Of a stretch of DNA of 64,000 bases, positions 51,212 through 60,480 are shown piece after piece. The position numbers were made by a program, and so were the translations under genes. This stretch comes from Bacillus mycoides (GTDB lineage: Bacteria; Bacillota; Bacilli; Bacillales; Bacillaceae_G): the NCBI RefSeq assembly GCF_001757995.1, contig NZ_LXLV01000027.1, positions 1-64,000 on the forward strand, in the 5' to 3' direction. Under the pieces are notes generated by a model, which saw only the letters and a list, made by a program, of their open reading frames with translations, ran no database searches and was not told where the DNA came from. Numbering within the stretch: position 1 is the stretch's first letter; the number at the start of each line of letters is the position of its first letter.

Positions 51212-51625
51212 TCAATTGGTTTGTTTACGTCTTCCTAGTTCAATTAACACCTGTTGTCCTCTAATTGTTGAGATTAAAAATTTATAAGGATGCATAATCT
51301 TTTCAGTTATCAATGACATTGAAGATAATGTACTAACCCTTACTTCAGCTGATCTTCTTGATATATTGGTTCGTTCAACCTCTAATGAGTACGATTTTCC
51401 CTTTAATTTCTTAACTCTCCTATCAATTACAACATTACCTACTATTTCATTTATTGAGATACCTCTCATATATTTCGTCTCTTGGTATTGTTTATTTACC
51501 TCAGATCCTATGTAATGAAATACATTATAAAGTATTTCGTCCTCTTCAAGAATGTCTGCAAACATGTTCACAACTTCATCAGGAAATTTAATTACTTTAT
51601 ACTTTTCGCTCAATACCTCGTTCAA
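51212..51625 (-). CDS. tubR: TubR, centromere-binding winged-helix adaptor
   Basis: 137 residues from TTG 51625, which has GGGGGAGG upstream. Winged-helix protein (SINEIVGNVVIDRRVKKLKG; SRRSAEVRVSTLSSMSLITE). Position directly before tubZ and after the iteron field identifies it as TubR, which binds tubC and links the plasmid to TubZ filaments, and represses its own operon. It is somewhat longer than the ~100-residue pBtoxis TubR. Confidence 0.82.
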   Translation of the reverse strand: MNEVLSEKYKVIKFPDEVVNMFADILEEDEILYNVFHYIGSEVNKQYQETKYMRGISINEIVGNVVIDRRVKKLKGKSYSLEVERTNISRRSAEVRVSTLSSMSLITEKIMHPYKFLISTIRGQQVLIELGRRKQTN

Positions 51626-51659
51626 GTTTCCTCCCCCTTAAAACGTTGGTTAATTATTC

Positions 51660-52130
51660 CTACGAATATATTACATTAATATAAAGCGTATATCAAGTCA
51701 TTATATATAGCACTTACATATAAAGCGTGTAAGTATTAAAGTAGGCTGAGATGTTGATATATAAACACAAATTTATACGACGTATATGTACGATGTATGT
51801 TGTATATGTCAATTATAAGTTTCATGTAATTAACAATACCGTCTATAAAACTATAAATTCATTATTTAATTTGACATTCTTTTGAATAATCCTTTATAAA
51901 AAATATCAAATCACAAACATTTTAAGTTAAAGAACTTCACAAATTATCCATACGCTTTATCTATAAACTGTATTTATAAGCCCTATTTATAAGCTGTATA
52001 TATAAACCTTTAAAAACAAAGGTTTTGTAGTTTATATATCAATTTCATATTAACATATTTAACACATTTTATTTATACACAGCTCACATATACAGTCTAT
52101 ATATAAGCCGTGTATGCAAAGGGTGTATAT
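51660..52130. repeat. tubC centromere: 13-bp iterons
   Basis: Three perfectly phased 13-mers TATAAACTGTATT, TATAAGCCCTATT and TATAAGCTGTATA occupy 51962-52000, followed by TATAAACC. Outlying copies: TATAAAGCGTATA (51680), TATAAAGCGTGTA (51719) and TATAAGCCGTGTA (52102). Consensus TATAARCYGTATA. The field lies directly upstream of tubR, as tubC does in related plasmids. Confidence 0.75.
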
Positions 52131-52519
52131 AATATTAAAAATCATTGCTTTTTTCATATCAAATGGTTTGATATGAACTTACTAGTTTAATAAAGAGATC
52201 TTTCTATTCATTTTTATTTATTAACATTTCTTCTACCATTTATATCTATTGATAAAGGAGATCTGTCAATGTCATGTTATAAGTTCTCTTCTTTCTTATT
52301 AACTCACATACTTGTAAACTCAGTATTTCTAGTGTTAGGTTCTACACATTCCCTTGTTAATCTCATATGTACACCATCATTATAATTAACATGTAGAGTC
52401 ATAATATTAATTAATACAACTAAATTTATTATATTTTTATTTCAGTATAGATGTACTAATTGAATTATACATATTACTGTAATACAGCTATCAAGTTAAC
52501 AAAGAAATAGATAGATCAA

Positions 52520-52687
52520 ATGACGATTAGTTCTGTTCCAGAAATTAGAAATGGTGTATATCCTGACAAGGAAGAGGGGGGATTGCTGACAAAATGGAAA
52601 GTTTCTCAGGATACATCAGGATGTAAAGAAATTTTAAATGGACTAATTTTGTTTAATGGAACCGACAAACCTAGCAATGGTTATTAA
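52520..52687 (+). CDS. Doubtful 55-codon frame
   Basis: MTISSVPEIRNGVYPDKEEG, then LTKWKVSQDTSGCKEILNGL, ending in DKPSNGY. Composition is protein-like but no ribosome-binding site is seen. It may be a fragment of an exchanged gene. The DNA from 52131 to 52519 and from 52688 to 52867 shows no gene. Confidence 0.3.
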   Translation: MTISSVPEIRNGVYPDKEEGGLLTKWKVSQDTSGCKEILNGLILFNGTDKPSNGY

Positions 52688-52867
52688 GTTTTGATTTGAA
52701 ACAAAGATGTACCGTTTTGGAAAGAGTTTAACTATGTATAAAAAAGATGAATCAAAATTATCTACACTTTGTTTTTTCTTATTACACTAACAGGAAAGTA
52801 TAACTAGCTATTAAAGCTATATGTTAATATTTAGCTGCAGAATCTTTAAATTTAGGGAGATTTAAAC

Positions 52868-53308
52868 ATGAAAATAATAAATAAAGTTTTAAGCGATTTT
52901 GCTAAAGTTAATGCAGGACTACATGTGAGTAATTATTATGAGCTTACTCTTTTATCAGAAAATAAGCAGGAAAGTATATATAAGCTTGCAAAAATGGCTA
53001 CACATGCTACTAATAATGACACAATAGAACTCATACAGTTGAAAGAATGGAAAAAAGAATTCCTTACTTGTCAATACCCTGATGGAGAAGCATCTTGGTT
53101 TGGTACAATACCAAATGGATATGATTTACATGGATTGACATCGAAGGAATATATAATAGAACAGTTATTGAATGAATTTAAACAAGAACTTGAAGAAGTT
53201 TATTGGGCTAAATTAGAAACAGAAGATTATTATGCATGCTGTTATGAGGAATATATCTTTAAAACGGATAGGGGCATTTATTTTTTTAGTATGCAAGTCC
53301 ACGATTAA
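52868..53308 (+). CDS. Hypothetical 146-aa protein
   Basis: Acidic soluble protein (VLSDFAKVNAGLHVSNYYEL; WKKEFLTCQYPDGEASWFGT; YYACCYEEYIFKTDRGIYFF) with an AGGGAG site 9 bases before ATG. The compact, aromatic, acidic make-up resembles immunity or SMI1/KNR4-type proteins, without a signature I can name. Confidence 0.5.
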   Translation: MKIINKVLSDFAKVNAGLHVSNYYELTLLSENKQESIYKLAKMATHATNNDTIELIQLKEWKKEFLTCQYPDGEASWFGTIPNGYDLHGLTSKEYIIEQLLNEFKQELEEVYWAKLETEDYYACCYEEYIFKTDRGIYFFSMQVHD

Positions 53309-53747
53309 AAACATGAAAACATTGCACCATTTGGTTAAAAAGGTATCTAGATGAAAAAGATGATGAGGGGCTGTATTCGTCGTGCTTTCACGGCTAAATA
53401 TTCCGAGTTTCTCCGCAATAATATTTTCAAGTGCCATAGCTTTGCGCGAAAATTTTCTTTTGATACGAAGGTTCTTCTGGAATGAGTCGCTAAAGAAATC
53501 ACTGGGGCAAACACGATACAGATTATAGATAGCATCGGCGAAACACTTCGTGAAAAATGAAGAAATGCTAAGAGAAATAGAGAAAAAAGCGGGTGCATTT
53601 TTCGGTAAGAAAAACTTTAAAACGAGCCTTATGCAATCTATTACCAAGCTTACTATTCAATAGGAAAAAATGCCTGTCACTCCCTGAGAAATGTCGAAGC
53701 TGCAAGATTCATTCGACATTTCCAGGATGATGACTATGGATTATTTT
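53309..53747. other. Decayed coding DNA
   Basis: Short plus-strand frames with protein-like sense but repeated stops: AKEITGANTIQIIDSIGETL at ~53490-53550, then EEMLREIEKKAGAFFGKKNF and TSLMQSITKLTIQ ending at 53661. Probably one former gene with at least two lesions; family unknown. AAATGTCGAA (~53689) and ATTCGACATTT (~53710) form a stem near the 3' end of the hydroxylase gene. Confidence 0.4.
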
Positions 53748-54380
53748 TTATAATTCTATTTTCTGGTCACCACGTTTTTCTAGATTTTTAGCAGTTTTAC
53801 TTTGGGCAACATCCTTTTGGTCTTTAAAGGTTCCCATGAGAAAATCATAGGCTGGATTCGTAACACCATACCAATAATTCTCATTTTTGAAGTGATGCCA
53901 TAAATGAACTTTTTTCATCCATCGCCCCCATGGTGATATTGGTTGAAGGGGGCGATGCGCGATATAATGCTTCCACTCATAAAATAATAAAAAGAGCATA
54001 ATACCTGCAATAAATGCGTTTGTCATGACAAAGCTGGATGAAAGAAAATAAAAAATTGCTCCTGAAATTGCAATGTTTGGCACACTATACCATAAGGGTA
54101 AAAATAATAAATGTAATTCATTCGGATTTGTATGGTGGTCATAATGTAGGCGCTTAAGCATTTTTAATAAAAATGCATTCTTTGGTGGCTTTAGATGAAA
54201 AATAAACCTGTGAGTAGCGTACTCAGCTAAGGAATACATAATCATTCCCAAAATAAAAGCACCCCAAATTCCGATAGAGGTTAAATGTAAAATCATAAAT
54301 CCAAAGCTAGTGAGGAAAAGACAGCTCATGATCAAAATATCAGGATAGGAAAAATATTCTTTAAAATATTTTAGTTTCAT
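53748..54380 (-). CDS. Fatty acid hydroxylase/sterol desaturase-family membrane enzyme
   Basis: 210 residues, four membrane helices. The eight-histidine di-iron signature is present: HRFIFH (~57-62), LHYDHHTNPNELH (~77-90), HYIAHRPL (~133-140) and KVHLWHHFKNENYW (~153-166). The family hydroxylates or desaturates acyl chains or carotenoids using O2 and a di-iron centre in the membrane. It is directly downstream (21 bases) of a FadR-like repressor, so its expression probably responds to acyl-CoA (inference). Unusual cargo for a plasmid. Confidence 0.85.
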   Translation of the reverse strand: MKLKYFKEYFSYPDILIMSCLFLTSFGFMILHLTSIGIWGAFILGMIMYSLAEYATHRFIFHLKPPKNAFLLKMLKRLHYDHHTNPNELHLLFLPLWYSVPNIAISGAIFYFLSSSFVMTNAFIAGIMLFLLFYEWKHYIAHRPLQPISPWGRWMKKVHLWHHFKNENYWYGVTNPAYDFLMGTFKDQKDVAQSKTAKNLEKRGDQKIEL

Positions 54381-54401
54381 TTATCACACCTCCAGCTTTC
54401 T

Positions 54402-55085
54402 TTATTTTTTTCTATCTTTCCAGAGAGCCAAGCTTTTCTCCAATGTTGTCTTACACAATCTTTCCGCTTCAATTGCATCTCCCTTTAATGCAGCTTTTAA
54501 TAAGTCGTGATAATAGTTGAAGGATAACTCACGATAATCTTTTACAGAAAAATACCTTTTTGCCATATCTACATAAATGGAATCGAAGCTATTTAAAATG
54601 AGTAGAAAGATCGGATTGGCAGCAAGCCCAGCACACCTTTTTTGCAAATCCCAATCAAATGCTGCATAGCTTTCTGCACTATCTTCAAGTTGTTCAAGAT
54701 TAGCAAGGAGAGCAACCACTTTAGGTTGATTAAACGTAACAGCATTGCGAATATAAGTCGGAGTCAACGAACTTCTAAATTCTAATAAATACATAATAAA
54801 TTCATCTGTAATGGTATGATGATTCTCAACCATATTAATAAGTGTCGTTAGATTACCATTGCTCCAATAATCATTAATAATCGATGGCATTCCTTTTCTC
54901 CCTGTTATCCATCCACTCCTTCCTAAACGTTGAAGCGCCTCACGAATAGTTGGGCGACCAACACCAAATTCTTTCGCAAGCTCTCTTTCTGGCGGTAAAG
55001 TACTTCCTACAGAATAAACACCAGCTAATATGGATCTAATTAATTCATTCTCAATTTTATCTGAGGAGCGTTCCTTTTCTTTCAA
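54402..55085 (-). CDS. GntR-family regulator with FadR-type ligand domain
   Basis: 227 residues. GntR winged helix: SVGSTLPPERELAKEFGVGRPTIREALQRLGRSGWIT (~26-62). The C-terminal domain follows the E. coli FadR pattern rather than FCD: YWSNGNLTTLINMVENHH, LLEFRSSLTPTYIRNAV, FDWDLQKRCAGLAANPIFLLILNSF and MAKRYF. FadR of this type senses long-chain acyl-CoA. It is probably autoregulated through the palindrome at 55128 and controls the hydroxylase gene downstream. Confidence 0.82.
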   Translation of the reverse strand: MKEKERSSDKIENELIRSILAGVYSVGSTLPPERELAKEFGVGRPTIREALQRLGRSGWITGRKGMPSIINDYWSNGNLTTLINMVENHHTITDEFIMYLLEFRSSLTPTYIRNAVTFNQPKVVALLANLEQLEDSAESYAAFDWDLQKRCAGLAANPIFLLILNSFDSIYVDMAKRYFSVKDYRELSFNYYHDLLKAALKGDAIEAERLCKTTLEKSLALWKDRKK

Positions 55086-55127
55086 GCCATCTTCCCCTTT
55101 ATTTTATGGTAATACATGTTAAAGATA

Positions 55128-55140
55128 TTGGTAATACCAA
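55128..55140. promoter_or_regulatory. FadR/GntR operator
   Basis: TTGGTAATACCAA is a perfect palindrome matching TGGT-N3-ACCA, the consensus for FadR-type GntR proteins. It lies 43 bases upstream of the fadR-like start; a half-site TATGGTAATAC lies at ~55105. Confidence 0.7.
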
Positions 55141-55217
55141 AAATTATATAACAAGTTTGAATTTTCCGTCAATAAAAAGGAGCGAATTTTTATAAATAGA
55201 ATTATTGAACAAGCCTT

Positions 55218-55258
55218 AAAAAAGAGGAAACCATTTTCAAAGTGGTTTCCTCTTTTTT
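55218..55258. terminator. Terminator
   Basis: AAAAAAGAGGAAACCA pairs exactly with TGGTTTCCTCTTTTTT; 9-base loop. It ends the 565-codon gene on the minus strand. Confidence 0.85.
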
Positions 55259-55260
55259 GC

Positions 55261-56958
55261 TTACATAGACTCGATTATCATTTGTCTTTCATACCATTTG
55301 GTTAATTTATCATTAACACTGTTTGAGATGCGTTTCATTTTCTTATTACAGAATCTTGATAGTGTAGCAGGGGATAAGCCTAACTCATCTGCTATTTCGC
55401 GCATTGTTCTATTTTGATGCATATGTTGGTGCATAATTTTCTCTCTAATTAGCTCCTCAGTACTTACTGTACTATGAGCTATCGTATTTATAATCACATT
55501 ATTTTCTTGCTTATCCGGAGTATCAATTACCTTTTTCTTTGCCAAACTCCCGATATTATCCATTAACTCTTTTGGGGGTAAAATGATGATTCCTAATTTT
55601 GAGTAATAATTCTTAAACCAGTTCCGTTCTCCAATTCTTGATTCATCAATTTCCTCAGCGTACTCCCAATGTGAAATAACTTTTTCTTTTTCTAAATCTA
55701 TTAATACATTTTCTAATTGCTCACGAATACGGTGGGGGCGTCCCTTAGCTATATTAATCCCCATAACAGACAATAGTCCTTTTTCTCCATCAATTGAATA
55801 TGGTCTTTTTAAATTACTGTACTGTTGTCGAATTCTCCATTGCCAAGATAAATAGCGAATTAGTCGCTTATGGAATTTGTGTCGATAACTATTATACTCC
55901 AATGCTTTTTTAGATAATAACGCTGTTGTGCTACTAGATCCGTATAAATACATCGACAAAAAGCTACCTGGCTTTATTCTACAAGATTCAATACCTACGT
56001 AATCATTGGTATTTTTATCTCTCCAAAGAACTACAGAATCTAAAACGAAAAGTCTTTTAATTATTTCACGTTTCATTTCAAATTGCTCACCAGTTTCTGC
56101 ACGATCATTTAAAACCACGACTTCATTATCGTCATTTAAATAAATAAAAATACTCGCCAAAGCAGCTATACGTTGTGCAATTTTAATTTTATCTTCTGCA
56201 CGATAATACTCTATACCATTTGCTGATGCTTTTGGAATATTACACATATCTAGTACATTTTCATAGCTGAAATCAATAAAATCATCTGGAGATTTCGCTT
56301 GATTCAACCACTGTATTGTAATTGTATCTAAACAGTCTGCGGTAAGATCATCCATGTTACTAATAACACCATCGACTAGTATTGACCATCTTTCTGCTTC
56401 ATTGGTGTTTACTAGCCTTAAATCTTCATCCTTGTGTGATGATAGCTGAGCAACTCCGCTTGTATTTTTAGTTTCTAATGGTAAAACAGGTACTGCTCCT
56501 ACTTCATCTTCTTCAAAGTGATTCTTGGCTATACCATCTCGTAGTTGATAATATACCGCATCATTACTTACAGGATAGTAATCCTCTTGTAGATCAATTG
56601 AATGCTCTTTTAACTTTTCATCTGTTGTATTAGATATTATAGCCGTTTCAACTTCTTCAGATGTACCTCCAAATTCTTGCTCTATTATTTTATCGAGTAC
56701 ATTTCGAATCTCAATTTTATATTTATCTAGATTTGCATATATGTGCAATAATGAAATCCCTTGTTCTTGTTTCTGACCTAACCAAGAGACAAGTGCTGAA
56801 AATGAAGGGGATATATTAGCTGAAGTTACTACTTTGTCATGATTTCCTTGTACTTCCTCATAATATCTATTCCACTTTTCCCATAGCTGCGTGTTCTTTT
56901 CATACATTGGAGCAGCAAGTAAAAGGGCATCGCTAAACAACACTAATACTTTCTCCAT
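55261..56958 (-). CDS. Large DNA-binding protein, putative replication/partition factor
   Basis: 565 residues from ATG 56958 (AAGGAGG upstream). No named family recognised. The C-terminus has an HTH (QNRTMREIADELGLSPATLSRFCNKKMKR, ~530-558) and a basic stretch near 395-430 (YNSYRHKFHKRLIRYLSWQWRIRQQ) that could contact DNA. The middle is acidic. It is divergent from a 563-codon gene across 1.5 kb of iterons, and one iteron (57013-57040) covers its promoter region, which suggests autoregulation and a role as initiator or copy-control protein. Inference from layout only. Confidence 0.55.
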   Translation of the reverse strand: MEKVLVLFSDALLLAAPMYEKNTQLWEKWNRYYEEVQGNHDKVVTSANISPSFSALVSWLGQKQEQGISLLHIYANLDKYKIEIRNVLDKIIEQEFGGTSEEVETAIISNTTDEKLKEHSIDLQEDYYPVSNDAVYYQLRDGIAKNHFEEDEVGAVPVLPLETKNTSGVAQLSSHKDEDLRLVNTNEAERWSILVDGVISNMDDLTADCLDTITIQWLNQAKSPDDFIDFSYENVLDMCNIPKASANGIEYYRAEDKIKIAQRIAALASIFIYLNDDNEVVVLNDRAETGEQFEMKREIIKRLFVLDSVVLWRDKNTNDYVGIESCRIKPGSFLSMYLYGSSSTTALLSKKALEYNSYRHKFHKRLIRYLSWQWRIRQQYSNLKRPYSIDGEKGLLSVMGINIAKGRPHRIREQLENVLIDLEKEKVISHWEYAEEIDESRIGERNWFKNYYSKLGIIILPPKELMDNIGSLAKKKVIDTPDKQENNVIINTIAHSTVSTEELIREKIMHQHMHQNRTMREIADELGLSPATLSRFCNKKMKRISNSVNDKLTKWYERQMIIESM

Positions 56959-57012
56959 ATTAAAAACCTCCTTACTAAATTCCCACCAATTAGAAATATA
57001 AATTATAGAACT

Positions 57013-58473
57013 TGAGACGTTATAGCTATATGGTGGCAACATAGCATATAAGTTGAAACGTTATCAGAATAATCTATATCGAGAAATGATTTATCGAACA
57101 GTATTTGTCCTATCAAGTAAACATTCTTGTACTTGTATTATATAAGACTGTACTTATTTGTAAAATTACTACTTTATGCGGGAAACCCATTTGGCATTAA
57201 ATAGTGTAAATCATACTTTTAAAGTGAAACGTAATTGTCCCTTTTCTTACAAATGAAATAAAACATTATAGCGATATGATAACAATTACTTTCTTACCAA
57301 GAAACATCGATGATTTGCTGGTTTCATCTAAAAAAGTATTCGTATCATTATATACAATGATACGAATACCCTTACTTTTATGAAACGTCATAGCTACATT
57401 GTGGCAAGTACTCCTTAGAACTTAAAACGTTTTAGCTTTATGGTGGCAAGTATATTCGAAACAAAAAATACCGATAAACTGTTGATTTCCACTTAACAAG
57501 CATTAACGTTATTTCTTACTTCGACACAGATACCTCTACTTTTATGAAACCCTGTAGCTACATTGTGGCAGTTACTATTGAAAACTTGAAACGCTTTAGC
57601 TTTATGATGGCAAGTATATCCTGAACAAGAAATACCAATGAATTTTTGGATTTCATTTAACAAGAATTAACGTTATTCCATATATCAGCACGAATACCTC
57701 TACTTTTATGAAACCCTATAGCTACATTATGGCAGTTACTATTGAAAACTTAAAATGCTTTAGCTTTATGATGGCAAGTATATTCTGAACAAGAAATACC
57801 AATGAATTTTTGGATTTCATTTAACAAGAATTAACGTTATTCCATATAGCGACACGAATACCTTTACTTTTATGAAACATCATAGCTACATTGTGGCAGG
57901 TACTATTGAAAACTTGAAACGTTATAGCTATATGTTGGCAACAACTCTTTAAATATGAAACATTAACGCACTAAAATCTGTTCATATAAAAAAAATATTT
58001 TTTATTTAAATTAGTGCTAAACATTGATATAAAGCCATTCCTTAAAAAAACTAAAAAATCCCAATGAAATGCTATAGCTATATGATGGCAACAACTTTTT
58101 TTTAAAAAAACCTATGAATCCATATGTAACAAGGGTTTAGGTACATTTCAAGCGCAATGAAACATTGATTTCAAACATGAAACGGCATAGCTTTATGATG
58201 GCAACAATCTAAAAAAAACATGAAACGTATATAGCTATATGATGGCAATAATCCTTTGACGTAAATTAACATGAAAAGGCTATACCACAACATTTATGAA
58301 TGAATTCTACACATTATTTAGTCATTTCAAAACTTGAAACGTTATAGCTATATGGTGGCAACAACTTTTAACCCAAAGCACTAAAAAACCTATTATATCA
58401 AGGTTTAGGTGCTGTTTCATTAATTTCAGATACGTTTCATATTCAAAATACCTTATAGCTTTATGGTGGCCAA
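57013..58473 (+). repeat. Iteron field with 164-bp higher-order repeats (candidate origin)
   Basis: Fourteen copies, all in the same orientation, of a 28-bp motif TGAAACG-N3-TAGCT-N6-TGGCAA start at 57013, 57381, 57422, 57545, 57587, 57709, 57750, 57873, 57915, 58065, 58178, 58221, 58335 and 58446. Eight of them form four pairs (41-42 bp apart) repeated every 164 bp. Half-sites (TGAAACGTT) add to these. Long same-strand iterons between divergent genes are typical of a replication origin or centromere. Confidence 0.8.
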
Positions 58474-58655
58474 AAGATTTTTTTTGTGAAACGTTGAATC
58501 CCTTGTGCCTCTAAGGATGAGGCTGCGTTTCACATTTTTGATTTTCCTCTTAAAGAGACACATTTCACCAAGATTCGATTTGATATAATCAAAATTGAAT
58601 TTTTATATCCTATTTAGGTAAAAACTGAAACTCATAATAAGAGGAGGTGAAAAAG

Positions 58656-60347
58656 ATGGCTAAACCTTTCGTTATAAAGAACAAACGTAGTTTAAATGGT
58701 GAAACAACAACTCCAGTATTAGTAACAATTAAAGCATGGCAAAAATTAGTGGAAGCTTTAGAAGGCAAATACTATTGCTTTAAAGATACATATCTAGAAG
58801 ATATCGTAAATTCAATGTCTTACGAGGAACGAATTGCAGATGAAGAAGGGTTTGTTGAAAAAGCCAAACCATCTTTTTCACTTCAAATGAAAAATCTCTT
58901 CACTAAAGCAAATGGTAGAAAGCATAAGCTATATGGTATTACTAATGCAGATCTAGAAGTATTTCTATTTCTACATAAAAAATGTAATACCTATGGTGAA
59001 CTTTCTCATGTTTCCATTCACATGCTTTGGGAGGACTACAAAAACTATAAAGAAGCATTTTCACATATTCATCATTCACAATTCTATGTTGCGTTGAAAA
59101 AGCTTAGCTTACACAACATCATTGAAATTGAGAATGAGTACAGTGGTAAATATAAAATTACATTAACTGATTTTATGAACAAGGAAACGAATAAAGCGAA
59201 TCCTTACACGTTTATCAGCCCAATTGTATTTACAAAAGAGTTCTTCGATTTATCCATTGCTGCTAAAAAGCTATTTATTGATATCGCAATGCAGCAAAAA
59301 CGAGAAACTACTTTGAAACGTTCACTATACAAATTTGATGAACAAGGACAACAGACTCATTTTGGCGGTATGTATCGCTTCTTACATAAGAAATACCCAC
59401 ATCAGATACGTTCTGTAATGGCTGAATTAACAACTAAATCTACTGCTACTGGATCTTCTTTGTTTAAAATTTGCAAATTAGAAAAAGGGAAAAAGAATAA
59501 AAAGCAGTATACAACACTGTATTTATCTGTACACCCTGATTTCTTGTGTAATAAGGAAGTAGGGGAAGAGTATCGCGATCCATTTACACCAAGACTTACA
59601 TATAAACGTAAAGCTAAGCTCATTGAAGAATCGTTAGTTGAAATGAATATTGCAGAATTTACAAAAGATATAAACCAATTTGTAAATGTCTTAAAACATT
59701 CCTGTCATCGTCAAATCCGCCAAGTGATTCGTGGATTACGCGAAATGATTGATAGACAAGAGGGTTTCCCTAAAAATCTTGTTTATACACTAAGCAAATT
59801 ATTAAAGCAGTCTTCTCAATATCGCGTATTAGATACGGCTGCTAAAACAGGTATTTATTCTCTGATTACACATAATGTACCGAAAGAAAAGCAAGAAGAT
59901 GCGTTATTTAAATTTGGTACTCACTTTGCTATATATTCATTGCAAAATGTTAAGAAGTTATTCTGTAAAGCGCATGACCTTCTTCATGCTACATATGCGG
60001 TTCCTGTGACTGAAGAAGCATACCATCGTAATTATATGCAGTATCAAGAAGAAACACTATTTAGGAAGTATGCTTTTGAGCAAGGCGTAAATGTTAACGC
60101 ATATATTGCATTAGAAATTAAAATTCGTGAATTATTAAAATCTCATGGCCATAAAGAACATCATATTCCAAGTGATATTCGCGAACTGTTCATTGAAAAA
60201 ATAGATAGATTGCCTAAGGAAAAAATCCGCGTAATTGAAGTTCCTAAAGACTTTAATTTAATCGATTTTCTTCATTCCTTAGAAGCTTATTACCGTAAAA
60301 ATAGTGAAACACCATGCACGGTAGATCAGCTGCTTCCTGCAACGTAA
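58656..60347 (+). CDS. Putative plasmid replication initiator
   Basis: 563 residues from ATG 58656 (AGGAGG 8 bases upstream; the GTG at 58647 is too close). An N-terminal winged-helix-like region (LHKKCNTYGELSHVSIHMLW; SQFYVALKKLSLHNIIEIEN; GKYKITL) is followed by a second basic domain (RSVMAELTTKSTATGSSLFK) and a helical C-terminus. This two-winged-helix look recalls iteron-binding initiators. It directly adjoins the iteron field and has its own terminator. I could not place it in a named Rep family. Confidence 0.6.
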   Translation: MAKPFVIKNKRSLNGETTTPVLVTIKAWQKLVEALEGKYYCFKDTYLEDIVNSMSYEERIADEEGFVEKAKPSFSLQMKNLFTKANGRKHKLYGITNADLEVFLFLHKKCNTYGELSHVSIHMLWEDYKNYKEAFSHIHHSQFYVALKKLSLHNIIEIENEYSGKYKITLTDFMNKETNKANPYTFISPIVFTKEFFDLSIAAKKLFIDIAMQQKRETTLKRSLYKFDEQGQQTHFGGMYRFLHKKYPHQIRSVMAELTTKSTATGSSLFKICKLEKGKKNKKQYTTLYLSVHPDFLCNKEVGEEYRDPFTPRLTYKRKAKLIEESLVEMNIAEFTKDINQFVNVLKHSCHRQIRQVIRGLREMIDRQEGFPKNLVYTLSKLLKQSSQYRVLDTAAKTGIYSLITHNVPKEKQEDALFKFGTHFAIYSLQNVKKLFCKAHDLLHATYAVPVTEEAYHRNYMQYQEETLFRKYAFEQGVNVNAYIALEIKIRELLKSHGHKEHHIPSDIRELFIEKIDRLPKEKIRVIEVPKDFNLIDFLHSLEAYYRKNSETPCTVDQLLPAT

Positions 60348-60432
60348 AATTACATGCTCTCCTTTTTTGAAAAATCAAAGACGGGGGGCTATTCGTGCTG
60401 AAATTAGAAATTATTTTCCTACTATCCAAACA

Positions 60433-60480
60433 TAAAAGAGAGAGATTCTTAAATTTGAGTTAGAATACCTCTCTTTTTTT
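60433..60480 (+). terminator. Terminator of the putative initiator gene
   Basis: AAAAGAGAGAGATTCT and AGAATACCTCTCTTTTTTT form an imperfect stem with a long T-run. Confidence 0.7.

Noticed and set aside
53213-53647. A 144-codon minus-strand frame downstream of the 146-aa gene.
   Set aside because: It overlaps the 3' end of that gene, and the plus strand shows more protein-like remnants. No ribosome-binding site.
57013-58473. The iteron field as a CRISPR array.
   Set aside because: Repeats are imperfect, lack uniform spacer length, occur as doublets in a 164-bp unit whose intervening DNA is also repeated, and there are no cas genes.
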